Both the position numbers and the translations under genes were made by a program. Shown one piece after another: positions 1 through 8,828 of a DNA stretch of 64,000 nt. This stretch comes from Saccopteryx bilineata (Eukaryota; Chordata; Mammalia; Chiroptera; Emballonuridae). The stretch lies in the NCBI RefSeq assembly GCF_036850765.1, contig NC_089490.1, positions 125,764,522-125,828,521 of the forward strand, given 5' to 3'. Positions within the stretch are counted from its first letter, which is position 1. Every line of letters begins with the position of its first letter. A model generated the notes under the pieces. It was given only the letters and a program-made list of their open reading frames with translations. It was not told the DNA's origin and made no database searches.

Positions 1-240
1 TCAGTGCTCACTCCAATTCCAGCCTTTTCTGCCATTTGATTTGCAATTCATACTGAAGCTTTTGACCTCAGGCAGCTTCTCGCACAGAACTCCTGGTTTT
101 CTCTTGCGTAAAAAACACGTAGCCCATGGCCCCTAAAAGGACAGCCATGGGGAGCCAGAGCAGCAAAAACTCTTCTACCCCACTTGTCAAGGGTGGCGAC
201 CCCATACCAATCTCTGAATCCTGCCACAAACTATGCCAGT
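1..240 (-). other. Possible internal leader of a minus-strand ERV
   Basis: This stretch lies directly beyond the U5 end of LTR A on the minus strand, where a provirus would carry its primer-binding site and leader. The five bases on either side of LTR A (236-240 and 765-769) do not match, so A is not a simple solo LTR with a TSD. A minus-strand open frame runs from about 208 to 68 and includes a hydrophobic run (residues like LLLWLPMAVLLGAMGYVFF). I do not recognise it and cannot identify a primer-binding site. It could equally be flanking DNA. The window edge cuts it off. Confidence 0.3.
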
Positions 241-764
241 TGTAAGGCCAGGAGCCACCATCATGGCCATTCACATGCAGGTTCCCATTGGATTTGGGCA
301 GACGGTAAAGAAATGGCAGAGTCGGAGGATGGTGGGCCATTCTGTTTATTGGTGTCTCACCAAGACAGGCAAACCACAAGAGAAGACAAGGGAAACGCAG
401 AAAACCAGCTTTTCCCATGAAGGGCAAGGGATCAGGGAGGCCCTGCAATGGTGATAGCAGGAACCAAGTGAGAGCAAGCTCTCAGTCTGCCCCACTTTAT
501 TATATAGAAATCCAAACCTTTAATCTAATATACAAACAAGGAAGTCTCTGATACAAAGTCACTTATCTGAGGCATAATGGGATTCCTCATTAGAGTGCAT
601 CACCCACATCATGCAATCAGTCAAGGGTGTGGGGAAAAGCTTAGTCTTAAAACTAAGCCTTAGGCTATAACCACCCTGCCTATTTACAGCCTGTCCCCCA
701 CACCCAATGCAAACTATAAGTGAGCAAATATATATATCATATTTACAAACTTATTTGACCAACA
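241..764 (-). repeat. LTR A (ERV long terminal repeat, minus strand)
   Basis: Read on the minus strand, it starts TGTTGGTCAAATAAG (from 764) and ends CTGGCCTTACA (241). Both ends are shared with LTRs B, C and D in this window. The U3 portion (about 500-764) aligns well with C and D, while the middle is divergent, making this a different subfamily member. A TATA-like TATATAATAAAG sits near 500-510 and AATAAA lies near 340, followed by the shared U5 start ATGGCCCACCA. At 524 bp it is shorter than its relatives. No matching TSD is present. Confidence 0.75.
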
Positions 765-1627
765 TGGAGGTACCTTAGTTGTTCATTGATTGCTTTCTCA
801 TTATGTGCCTTGACTGTGGCTACAGCATACTGAATGACCCCTTGCTCAAGCCAATGACCTTGAGGTTTTGAACTTGGGTCTTCTGGGTTCCAATCGGATG
901 CTCTATCCATGTTGGGCAGATAAAATGTATTATGCTCACTTTGTTAAAGATAACATGAGGAGGCCATTGCCCAGGTGATATTAATGTGTGTTGGGGATCG
1001 TTGCAGCCTGGGCTTGGTTTTGGGATTAAGCCTTTCCTACCCTTTTTGATGTGGGGCGGTACAATCCAATCATGCCTCAGAGAAGTGACTTTGTATTAGA
1101 GACTTCCCTATTTTGTATATTGGATTAGAGATTGTGAAGCTACTATAAAATGGGGGCAGAAGGGGAGCTGGGGCGCTTGGTTCCTGGGAGATTATCATTA
1201 GAAGAGAGAGCAGAGGAGAGCAGAGAAAGGCCACGTGGAGGAGGCCAGGAGAAGCAGCCAAGATGACGGAATGCTGAGTGAGATGCCAGTTTGTGTAAAG
1301 TTTGTATCTGGGATAAGGAAGGAGATGGGGAATAGAGGTGAATAAGTCTGGTGATCTAGAAACCTTTTGATTCTAGGAAACTCGGATAAGTCAGTAGCTT
1401 TGTGAGCACTGAATGTGACTGGGTTTTGGAGCCCAGTGTGTATTTTTACTTGCCCGCTGGGTGCAAGCTAGAATTAAAGACTATGGCCCACCAGTTTGTG
1501 GCTCCACTGTTTCTTTACCGACTGTTCAAATCCAATGCGAACCTGCATGGGCCAGAAGGCTGCTGTGATAGTGGCCCTAGCCGTGCCTGCTGGCTTTACA
1601 ATCCATTTCACCACCACCTGGTCAGGC
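765..1627 (-). repeat. tRNA-derived bat SINE split by LTR B
   Basis: The pieces 765-909 and 1,606-1,627 join into one minus-strand SINE. The tail side reads gttgttcattgattgc at 778. The tRNA side reads ggatgctctatcca and resumes after the LTR as ttcaccaccacctggtcaggc. The break is exactly the TSD of LTR B (atcca on both sides), so the SINE is older than the LTR. It belongs to the longer SINE type also seen at 17,779-18,123. Confidence 0.75.
910..1600 (+). repeat. LTR B: solo LTR with 5-bp TSD
   Basis: This is a 691-bp element with TG...CA ends (TGTTGGGCAG... to ...TGGCTTTACA), flanked by the identical 5-mer atcca at 905-909 and 1,601-1,605. It carries a TATA box (TATAAAA, 1,144-1,150), an ATTAAA polyadenylation signal (1,473-1,478) and a U5 segment beginning atggcccacca. 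No retroviral internal sequence is attached, so it is a solo LTR left by LTR-LTR recombination. Its R-U5 matches C and D closely, but the first ~150 bp of U3 differ. A 5-bp TSD is used by several ERV groups, so it does not fix the class. Confidence 0.88.
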
Positions 1628-1803
1628 TCCCTCCTCTCTTGACAACAGTTTGTGTCTTGAGCAGTTTTTCCACATGACACCAGTAGTTCCCAGTAGGCTT
1701 GAGGACTACAGACCATCTAGGCAGTGGTGGGACTCAATTTAATAACCAGTTCTCTGCCCTAACAACCATGTTAAGTATAAAAAATGATATGCCAAAAGGT
1801 AGT

Positions 1804-2436
1804 TGTTGGTCAAATAAGTTTGTAAATAAAATATATATGTTTACTCGCTTATAGTTTGCATTGGGTGTGAGGGACAGGCTGTAAGTAGGCAGAGTCATTA
1901 TAGCCTAAGGCTTAGTTTTAAGACTAAGCTTTTTTCCACACCCTTGACTGTTGCATGATAGGGGGTGGTGCACTCTTATGAGGAATCCCATTATGCCTCA
2001 GATAAGTGACTTTGTATCAGGGACTTCCTTGTTTGTATATTGGATTAAAGGTTTTGATTTCTACACAATAAAATGGGGCCGAGGAGCCCATGCTGAAGGG
2101 GAGCAGAGAAAGGCCATGTGGAGGAGAGCCAAAATGGCAGAGTGCTGAAGAAGAAACTTTGTGCAGATTTTGAGCAGAGAGAAGGAGATGTGGAACAGAG
2201 GTGAATAAGGCTGGTGAGATACAAACCTTTGATCCTAGGAAAACTCAGATAAGTCAGTGGCTTTGGGATCCCTAAATGGAAAGGGAAGTGTTTTCCCACT
2301 GTGTGTATTTCTTGCCCACCAGGTGCAAGCTAGGATAAAGATAATGGCCCACCAGTTCTTGGCTCCATTGTTTCATTACCGTCTGTCCTGCGTGGGCCAG
2401 GCGGCTGTGATGGTGGCCGTGGCTACTGGCCATGCA
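1804..2436 (+). repeat. LTR C: solo LTR with 5-bp TSD
   Basis: This 633-bp element begins TGTTGGTCAAATAAG and ends CTGGCCATGCA. It is flanked by gtagt at 1,799-1,803 and 2,437-2,441. It has the same U3-R-U5 layout as LTR D. The TATA box is degraded to AATAAAA (about 2,067), and the U5 starts at atggcccaccagttcttgg. No internal viral DNA is attached. It sits inside the hAT element at 1,722-7,538. Confidence 0.88.
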
Positions 2437-2463
2437 GTAGTTTATTATTTCAAGCATTTAATA

Positions 2464-2515
2464 CTTAAATAAAAACAATAAAAGGTATTCCTATGTTATT
2501 ATTCCTATGTTATAA
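2464..2515. repeat. Short tandem duplication (about 14 bp)
   Basis: The unit tattcctatgttat is present twice in tandem (about 2,487-2,514), immediately before the long direct repeat at 2,506. The second direct-repeat copy (6,001) lacks the extra unit, so this slippage is private to the left side. Confidence 0.6.
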
Positions 2516-2659
2516 GGAAAAGCTTTAAAATATTAATGAAAAAATACTAAATAATAACTGACAAAAACCAATAAAACTATTATTTAAGATATTTCCACGT
2601 CACCCCCTGGTTGTTGGGGCTTTTTCTCTTTACATTATGTAAAGCCAGTAGCCACGGCC
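2506..2659 (+). repeat. 154-bp direct repeat, left copy
   Basis: 2,506-2,659 matches 6,001-6,154 over its whole length with scattered mismatches. Both copies contain hAT-body sequence (ttaatgaaaaaatactaaataat, ggggctttttctcttt) followed by the first bases of an LTR in minus orientation. Here only 22 bp of LTR remain (2,638-2,659, tgtaaagccagtagccac...). The repeat pair flanks the gamma-ERV fragment. Since both copies hold the LTR edge, the duplication is younger than LTR D. Confidence 0.85.
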
Positions 2660-3109
2660 TTGTAGAATGTCCCAACTCAGGAGGGGTACAGGGCATGAGG
2701 GCATAACTAAGAAGGAGTGCGAAAAGGGGATTTTGTCCAAACTGCATGTCAGGAGTGGCGTGTGAAGAGGAAAAAAGGGGTCCCATCAACTCCCATAACC
2801 GAGACTTGTGAGGGAACTAGAGTGTGATGGCAAAACAGAGAAGGAAGCCCCAGTGTCCACAAGAAATGAGACGGACTTACCCGCTACCTGCAGCATTACC
2901 CTGGGTTCGGCGAGGGTGATGGGAGTCTTCGAGTCCAGGCCACGTCAGTCATCCATGAGGCCAAGAAGTTCGAGCAATGGGCCCACCTGGCTGGCTTGGC
3001 TTCCCATTCAGGTGGCTTGTCCTCCACGTGGAGACGCTGAGGAAAAGCCTGTTACTCAAAAGGGGCAATCGCCACCCTTCTTAACTTCCTTGCCGTGAAA
3101 GGGTAGCGT

Positions 3110-3970
3110 GTCTTCTCTACTAAGGCTCAACTTTACTCTCAGTCTGCAGTCTGTCTGGGCATCGCCTTAACACCCACCACCCGAGGTCTCTAGATCAAAC
3201 TCAGACCCTCCACAGTCTCCAGCCACCTACCACTGCTGATCAGATTCTTTCTTTCCTCAGTCTAATAGGCTTCTTTAGGCACTGGATTCCTAATTTTGCT
3301 CTCTTAGCCAAACCCATCTACAAGGCTGCAAAAGAGACTCCCACAGGACCTCTCACATCCCCCAACGCCATCAAAAGGGCTTTCTCTACCCTTTGAGACA
3401 CCCTCATCTCCTCTCCCCCTCTCGCTTTACCTGACCCCAGATGCCCTTTCCACCTTTACACTGATGAAAAACACGGTAATGCAATTGGAGTACTGACTCA
3501 ACCTGTGGGGCCTACATACCACTACGTGGCATATCTCTCTAAACAATTAGACACCACTGACAAAGGTCGGCAACCTTGCCTCCAGGCACTGGGCGTGACA
3601 GCCAAACTCACCAGGAAGGCTACCAAACTCACCCTTTCTCAACCCATCACTGTCTTCTCCTCCCACAGCCTCACTGACCTCCTTTCGCACAAATCTCTTT
3701 CTCTATTAAGTCCTTCCCACCTATAAGAATTTCACCTCCTGTTCATTGAAAACCCTTCAGTCACTCTTTTGCCCTCTCCCAAACTCAACCCAGCCACTCT
3801 ACTGCCAGCTCCAACGACACTTCTGAAACCCACCCACTCTTGTACAGAGCTAATAGATTTCCTCAACAGACCCCGAGATGGATTATCAGATTCTCCTTTC
3901 AAAGATCCAGATCTAATTAATACTCTTTGTAGATGGGAGCTCCGTACAGGGACCCAACAGATGACAATGG
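3110..3970 (+). pseudogene. ERV pol remnant: reverse transcriptase end and connection
   Basis: Short open pieces in several frames resemble the C-terminal part of a gammaretroviral reverse transcriptase and its connection to RNase H. They include a segment around 3,260-3,400 (words such as ALLAKPIYKAAKETP) and one at 3,450-3,700 (FHLYTDE, then HYVAYLSKQLD). Stops and frame changes separate them, for example a TGA near 3,393 and the stop at 3,724-3,726. The polymerase active-site part is absent. Class I assignment follows from the word order and the downstream integrase. This is a dead remnant. Confidence 0.7.
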
Positions 3971-3982
3971 GCAGCCTATGCA

Positions 3983-4342
3983 GTGGTCACTACCTTCTCC
4001 ACCCTGGAAACCCAACAGCTGCCAGAGGACACCACCTCCCAGAAGGCAGAGATAATTGCCCTCACGCTGGCACTCACTCTGGCCCAGGGAAAACATGTAA
4101 TCATATATACTGACTCTAAATATGCTTTTTTTTTTTTTATCACCCACAGCCACTCTACCCTCTGGAAGGAAAGGAGCTTCCTCACTACCAAGGGCTCCCC
4201 CAAAATCAATGCTACCCTCATTTCTAAACTTTTGCAGGCATTACAGCTACCCATTGAGGTGGCTGTGGTACAATATATGGGCCATCAAACCTCTCAGGAC
4301 CCGGTGGCCTTAAGAAATGCTTGGGCCAACGTGGAGGCTTGA
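3983..4342 (+). pseudogene. ERV pol remnant: RNase H
   Basis: One frame of about 119 codons carries RNase H landmarks in order: SQKAE (about 4,037), the YTDSKYAF segment (4,106-4,130) and a C-terminal stretch ending in a stop at 4,340-4,342. A run of 12-13 T (about 4,127-4,138) interrupts the domain just after YTDSKYAF and replaces expected residues with a phenylalanine tract. The same frame continues past the stop into the integrase N-terminus. In a live virus this domain would degrade RNA in RNA:DNA hybrids. Here it is clearly inactive. Confidence 0.75.
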
Positions 4343-4375
4343 AACCTTACCACGGGGACCTCCCCAACTCCTCTC

Positions 4376-5616
4376 ATGTTTTGCTCCACCTCCTTGAAAC
4401 CTTCTTACACTCCTGAGGAAGAGCAGGCCCTCCTCAGAAAAGGTGGGGACGTATGCAACCAGGGATGGATATTTCTCAGAGATAAAATTGCCTTACCAAA
4501 AGGACAGGCTGAAATTCTCCTTTCTGATATCCACTGTTCCTTACACATAGGGCCCAAAGCTCTCTATCGGTTCTTACATCCAGGCCTCCAGCAGACTATC
4601 GAAAAGGTACACGCAGCATGTGCTGTCTGTTCCAAAGCCTCCACACAAGGGGGACTCCGCCCCCACTTCCCTACTCATCAGCTGAGGGGCATGTGCCAGG
4701 CCAGGATTGGCAAATCGACTTCACTCACGTGACCCCTCACAAAAAACTCCCTTATTTCCTAACTTTTGTTGATACCTTTTCAGGGTGGATAGAAGCCTTT
4801 CCCACCTCTCATGAGATGGTAGACACCGTTGCCTCCATTCTCGCTGAAAACATCATCCTGTAGTTTGGACTGCCGACTACCATCCAGTCAGACAACGGCC
4901 CGGCCTTCACTGCCCAAATAGTCCAGCAGGATGCCACCTCTCTCAACATCACCTGGAAGCTCCACATACCCTATCACCCTCAATCGTTGGGTAAGGTGGA
5001 AAGGGCCCATGGCATCCTGGAGGGTCAGCTAACCAAACTTTCCATGAAGACCAGACTCTCCTGGCCAAACCTCTTGCCCCTGGCACTCACCAGAATCAGG
5101 GCAACCCCGCGAAACCCCACTGGACTCAGCCCCTTTGAGCTGGTTTATGGTAGACCATTCCTAATCAATCACAGCTTACTTGTCAACCCCCCTCCTCTTG
5201 CCACATACCTCCTCTTTCTGTCTTTACTTCACCATCTTCTTAGGGAACACACAGATCAGACTCTCCCTCCCATAAAGGGTCCAAGTGAAGTTTATCCAGT
5301 GGTCCCCCTCCAGCCAGGAGACATGGTTCTTCTGAGGGAGCTCCAGCCCGGCTCCCTACAGCCCAGGTGGACGGGACCCCATACGGTAATATTGATTACT
5401 CCTACCACAGCCAAGCTTTTAGGGCAAACACCTTGGTACCATGTTTTCCGCCTCAAGCTTGCCCCCATGCAGGACCAATGGCAGTCAGAACCACTGGGCC
5501 CCACCTGTCTTCAGCTTACTATAAAGTTGGACCCTGCACATCCTCCTGTTACTCCTGTCCCTCCCACAGGGAATTTCCCACCATCTTCCAACCTCCCTTC
5601 CCCACAATGCCTCTAA
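4376..5616 (+). pseudogene. ERV pol remnant: integrase
   Basis: The N-terminal zinc-binding HH-CC module is visible in one frame (IHCSLHIG, then CAVC near 4,624). A frame shift around 4,680-4,700 leads to the catalytic core. The catalytic triad is present and in one frame: D (4,717-4,719, in WQIDFT), D (4,891-4,893, in SDNGPAF) and E (4,999-5,001, in GKVERAHG). The last two are separated by 35 residues, the classical spacing. A C-terminal domain follows, with WTGPH and a W...H...RLK ending typical of gammaretroviruses. An amber codon at 4,861-4,863 interrupts the otherwise open frame from 4,618 to 5,616. No env follows. Confidence 0.85.
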
Positions 5617-5699
5617 CCAGCAGGAAGTAGCCAGATGAATAGCGGTGCCCCTATCTAACACAAAAGATTGGAATGTGAGATCGGTTGGCAATGGGGGAA

Positions 5700-5970
5700 G
5701 GTCACATGAGGAACCACCCATGCCCATGACCACCAAAAGAAACAGCCCAGGAGCATTTTGAAACTGTCAGCCAATGAAATTTCGCCATGACCTATCACAC
5801 CACACCACTCCACCAACGCTATAAATTACCCCACCCCCACCCCCTGGGCAAGAGAAGCTGCGTGACTTCCCTGGCCCCTGTCTTGTGGACTAGTGAACCT
5901 CACCCAGGAGCACTCTAAATAAAGCTTTTGCTTGTCCACACTTGGTGGCTACGTCTTTCTTTCTTCCTCA
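5700..5970 (+). promoter_or_regulatory. 3' LTR-like region of the gamma-ERV
   Basis: A purine-rich run (about 5,689-5,700, aatgggggaagg) is followed by a possible TG start near 5,707. Promoter-like signals come in the expected order: CCAAT (5,771-5,775), TATAAAT (5,820-5,826), then AATAAA (5,918-5,923), followed by a T-rich U5-like end at about 5,970. This resembles a short gammaretroviral LTR. No matching 5' copy exists in the window, so the boundaries are estimates. Confidence 0.6.
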
Positions 5971-6000
5971 GTAGAAAATACCTTATACACAAAACTAGAC

Positions 6001-6154
6001 TATGTTATAAGAAAGAGTTATAAAATATTAATGAAAAAATACTAAATAATACCTGAAAAAAACAATAAAACTATTATTTAAGATATTTCCTTGTCACCCC
6101 CTGGTTGTTTGGGGCTTTTTCTCTTTGTGTTAAGTAAAGCCAGTAGCCACAGCC
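6001..6154 (+). repeat. 154-bp direct repeat, right copy
   Basis: Partner of 2,506-2,659. This copy runs on without a break into the complete LTR D, so it is probably the original and the left one the truncated duplicate. Mismatches between the copies include a changed base pair at a CpG, so the duplication is not recent. Confidence 0.85.
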
Positions 6155-6834
6155 ACCATCACAGCTGTCTGGCCCATGCAGGTTCGCACTTGATTCGAAC
6201 AAGTGGTAATGAAACAATGGAGCCAAGAACTGGTGGGCCATTACATTTAATCCTAGCTTGCACCCAGCGAGCAAGAAATACACACAGTGGGAAAACACTT
6301 CCCTTTCCATTCAGGGATCCCAAAGCCACTGACTTATCCGAGTTTTCCTAGGATCAAAGGTTTATACCTCATCAGCCTTATTCACCTCTGTTCCCCATCT
6401 CCTTCTCTCTGCACAAACTGAGGAAACTGACTTCTCCTTCAGCAGTCTGCCATTTGGCTGCCTCTCTTCTGCAATGCTAGTTTTAGGAACCGAGAGAGAG
6501 AGAGCCCCTGGTCTATTTCATTTTATAATGTAGAAATTTAAACCTTTAATCCAATATACAAATAAGGAAGTCTCTGATACAAAGTCACTTATCTGAGGCA
6601 CAAATGGGATTCCTCATAAAAGTGCACCACCCCCTATCATGCAGCAGTCAAGGGTGTGGGGAAAAGCTTAGTGTTGAGAAGATCTTAGTATTAAAAGGGC
6701 GGGGAAAGGCTTAGTTTTAAAATGAAGCCTTAGGCTATTAGGATACTGCCTGATTACAGCCTGTCCCCCACACCCGGTGCAAACTATAAGCAAGCAAACA
6801 TATACATCATATTTGCAAACTTATTTGACCTACA
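6133..6834 (-). repeat. LTR D: solo LTR with decayed 5-bp TSD
   Basis: On the minus strand it starts TGTAGGTCAAATAAG (from 6,834) and ends at the shared CTGGCTTTAC edge (6,133), about 702 bp. The flanks are tgtta (6,128-6,132) and cgtta (6,835-6,839), equal except for one CpG-type change. A TATA-like element lies near 6,520 and the U5 segment near 6,190-6,245. No internal viral DNA is attached. It is inserted in the hAT element at 1,722-7,538. Confidence 0.83.
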
Positions 6835-6842
6835 CGTTATAT

Positions 6843-7173
6843 CAGGGGTCCCCAAACTATGGCCCGCGGGCCGCATGTGGCCCCCTGAGGCCATTTATCC
6901 GGCCCCCACCGCACTTCCAGAAGAAGCACCTCTTTCATTGGTGGTCAGTGAGAGGAGCATAGTTCCCATTGAAATACTGGTCAGTTTGTTGATTTAAATT
7001 TACTTGTTCTTTATTTTAAATATTGTATTTGTTCCTGTTTTGTTTTTTTACTTTAAAATAAGATATGTGCAGTGTGCATAAGAATTTGTTCATAGTTTTT
7101 TTTATAGTCTGGCCCTCCAATGGTCTGAGGGACAGTGAACTGGCCCCCTGTGTAAAAAGTTTGGGGACCCCTG
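6843..7173. mobile_element. Non-autonomous hAT element (331 bp)
   Basis: The termini are CAGGGGTCCCCAAAC and GTTTGGGGACCCCTG, a perfect 15-bp inverted repeat. The flanks are cgttatat (6,835-6,842) and cattatat (7,174-7,181), an 8-bp TSD with one CpG-decay mismatch. Internal text such as tggcccgcgggccgcatgtggcc and ggccctcc is typical of mammalian hAT miniature elements. No coding capacity. It landed directly on the outer TSD of LTR D. Confidence 0.9.
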
Positions 7174-7718
7174 CATTATATGTTTCTTTACTGAAGTAAC
7201 AAACATGAGGGAATTAAAATGTAGTATTTCATCAAAGGTATAATGAGTTTTTTAAATAAATAAATAAATATTATAAACATAGTTCTGTCAAACTTTTTCA
7301 CCTATGGATAGAATGAACATTACCACTGGTGCTTAGAATATGCTATTGTGCAGATGAACATTTAAAAAAGGGTAAGAAATGTAAATTTGTGATTTCCACA
7401 TTGAGCAGCTACCCAGGCACCCACCTTAGAGAGAGCCTTGATTACAAGTGTCATTTTAACAACCAGATTGCCAAACTCAACAAAAAATTAAGTATCAGTT
7501 CTGTTGAACCAGTGCAAACCAGCCAAATCCCACCAATGCATCTAGGTTTGTGTAAGTGCATTCTCTGATGTTCACACAATGAAGAAATTGCCTAATACTG
7601 CATTTCTCAGATCAAAACCCTGTTACTAAGTGGCATATGACCATAATAATAAAATGATAGAATTGAAAAATATATACGGTAGTCCATGCATTATTTTTTA
7701 ATACCAGAGAAAGTACTA

Positions 7719-7925
7719 GAGGTGGACTAAAATTCAAGATTCTGGAGCCAACTTTATGAGTTCAAATCTTGGTTGTCACTTATTAGCTATGTGATCATAG
7801 GCAATTTATCTAATTGCTCTGTGTCTCAATTTCCTCATCTTTAAGCTATGGATAATAATATTATGTAGCCCATAGGATTGTTGTAAAGAATAAGTTAGTT
7901 AATAAACATAAAAATTTTAAACAAT
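7719..7925 (+). repeat. MIR SINE
   Basis: A clear match in order to the MIR core: tctggagcca, acttattagctatgtgatcataggcaa, tctcaatttcctcatctttaa, ggataataatatt, ataggattgttgtaaag. It is an ancient tRNA-derived SINE, well diverged. Confidence 0.85.
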
Positions 7926-8394
7926 CTTTTTTATATACTATGTGCTAAGTTTTGCTGTTGTTCTTTGAGAGTTATTTTCAAAAAGATATGTCATTAATTA
8001 TTACACTCTTTTCTGGTTTTAATAGTACTCATAAAACTAAGAATAGGAAAAAAAGTGTTAACTTGAAGTATTGGTAAGAATGCTTCTGGTGAAAAGTAAC
8101 AGAAAACTATGAATGATGGTTTCAGCTATAAAACATTTTGTGTTTATTTTACAAGAATTTCCATAACAGTCTCAGAACTGGGTCAGAGAGCCAAAAATAT
8201 AACACAGGACTCAGGCTCATCCCAGCTTTGGGGTTTGAACAAACTGAGTGTCAGCTCTTCATTTTCAGGCTGGCTGCTAATGATCAAAGGGACTGCCACC
8301 ACTCTAGGCAGCAAGACTGGATGTAGGGAAAAGAATTGCCAACAAGTTCTCCATTCATATACTCATAGACATCTATTCCTTTTTTTATACATAT
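7926..8394. other. No gene or recognisable repeat
   Basis: AT-rich sequence. The short open frames at 8,109-8,396 have no recognisable domain and look like chance. Confidence 0.5.
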
Positions 8395-8828
8395 AAATAA
8401 ATTTTTATTTTAATGGGGTGACATCAATAAATCAGGGTACATATATTCAAAGAAAACATTTCCAGGTTATCTTATCATTTAGTTCTGTTGCATACCCATC
8501 ACCCAAAAAGAGATTGTCCTCCGTCACCCTCTATCCAGTTCTCTCTGTACCCCTCCCCCTCTCCCTCACCCTCCTTCCCTCCCTCCACACCCCATAACCA
8601 CCACACTACTGTCCATGTCTCCTAGTCTCGTCCTTATGTCCCACCAATGTATGGAATCCTGCAGTTCTTGTTTTTTTCTGATTCACTTATCTCACTCCAC
8701 ATAATGCTATCAAGATTCCACCATTCTGCTGTAAGTTATCCGATGTCATCATTTCTTCTAGCTGAATAGTATACCATGGTGTATATGTGGCCCATCTTCT
8801 TTATCCAGTCTTCTATTTTTTTTTACAG
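8395..8828 (-). mobile_element. 5'-truncated L1, 3' end only
   Basis: Begins with a T-rich tail followed by ggggtgacatcaataaatcagg, the complement of the L1 3' end seen at 26,660-26,700. Next comes the C-rich (G-rich on the sense strand) 3' UTR tract (8,550-8,590), then the last part of ORF2 (complement of the IRNDD... end). Only about 430 bp remain. Confidence 0.85.

Larger units (their letters stand above)
2660..5970 (+). mobile_element. Truncated gammaretrovirus-like ERV (partial pol plus 3' LTR)
   Basis: A decayed class I provirus fragment. Recognisable pol begins at about 3,110 (end of reverse transcriptase) and runs through RNase H and integrase to about 5,560. It is followed directly by an LTR-like region ending near 5,970. 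I see no 5' LTR, gag, protease, most of RT or env. The stretch 2,660-3,100 could not be assigned. Instead of a short viral TSD, the fragment is bounded by the 154-bp direct repeats at 2,506 and 6,001. Multiple frameshifts and stops make it non-functional. Confidence 0.8.
1722..7538. mobile_element. hAT-type DNA transposon split by nested insertions
   Basis: The left end CAGTGGTGGGACTCAA (1,722) and the right end GCCAAATCCCACCAATG (to 7,538) are imperfect terminal inverted repeats. The flanking 8-mers are identical: catctagg at 1,714-1,721 and 7,539-7,546. An 8-bp TSD plus CAGTGGTGG-type termini is diagnostic of hAT elements. Element sequence survives at about 1,722-1,803, 2,442-2,637, 6,001-6,132 and 7,182-7,538. 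The rest consists of LTR C, a gamma-ERV fragment, LTR D and a second hAT. Without these it was probably a non-autonomous element of roughly 0.6-0.7 kb. No transposase frame is visible. The family name is not known to me. Confidence 0.8.

Noticed and set aside
68..448. 126-codon minus-strand frame as a membrane protein gene
   Set aside because: About half lies in LTR A U5 sequence. Only the part beyond 240 could be ERV-internal, and no family is recognised.
1474..1716. 80-codon minus-strand frame across LTR B
   Set aside because: It crosses LTR U5, the TSD and SINE remnant, so it is a chance frame.
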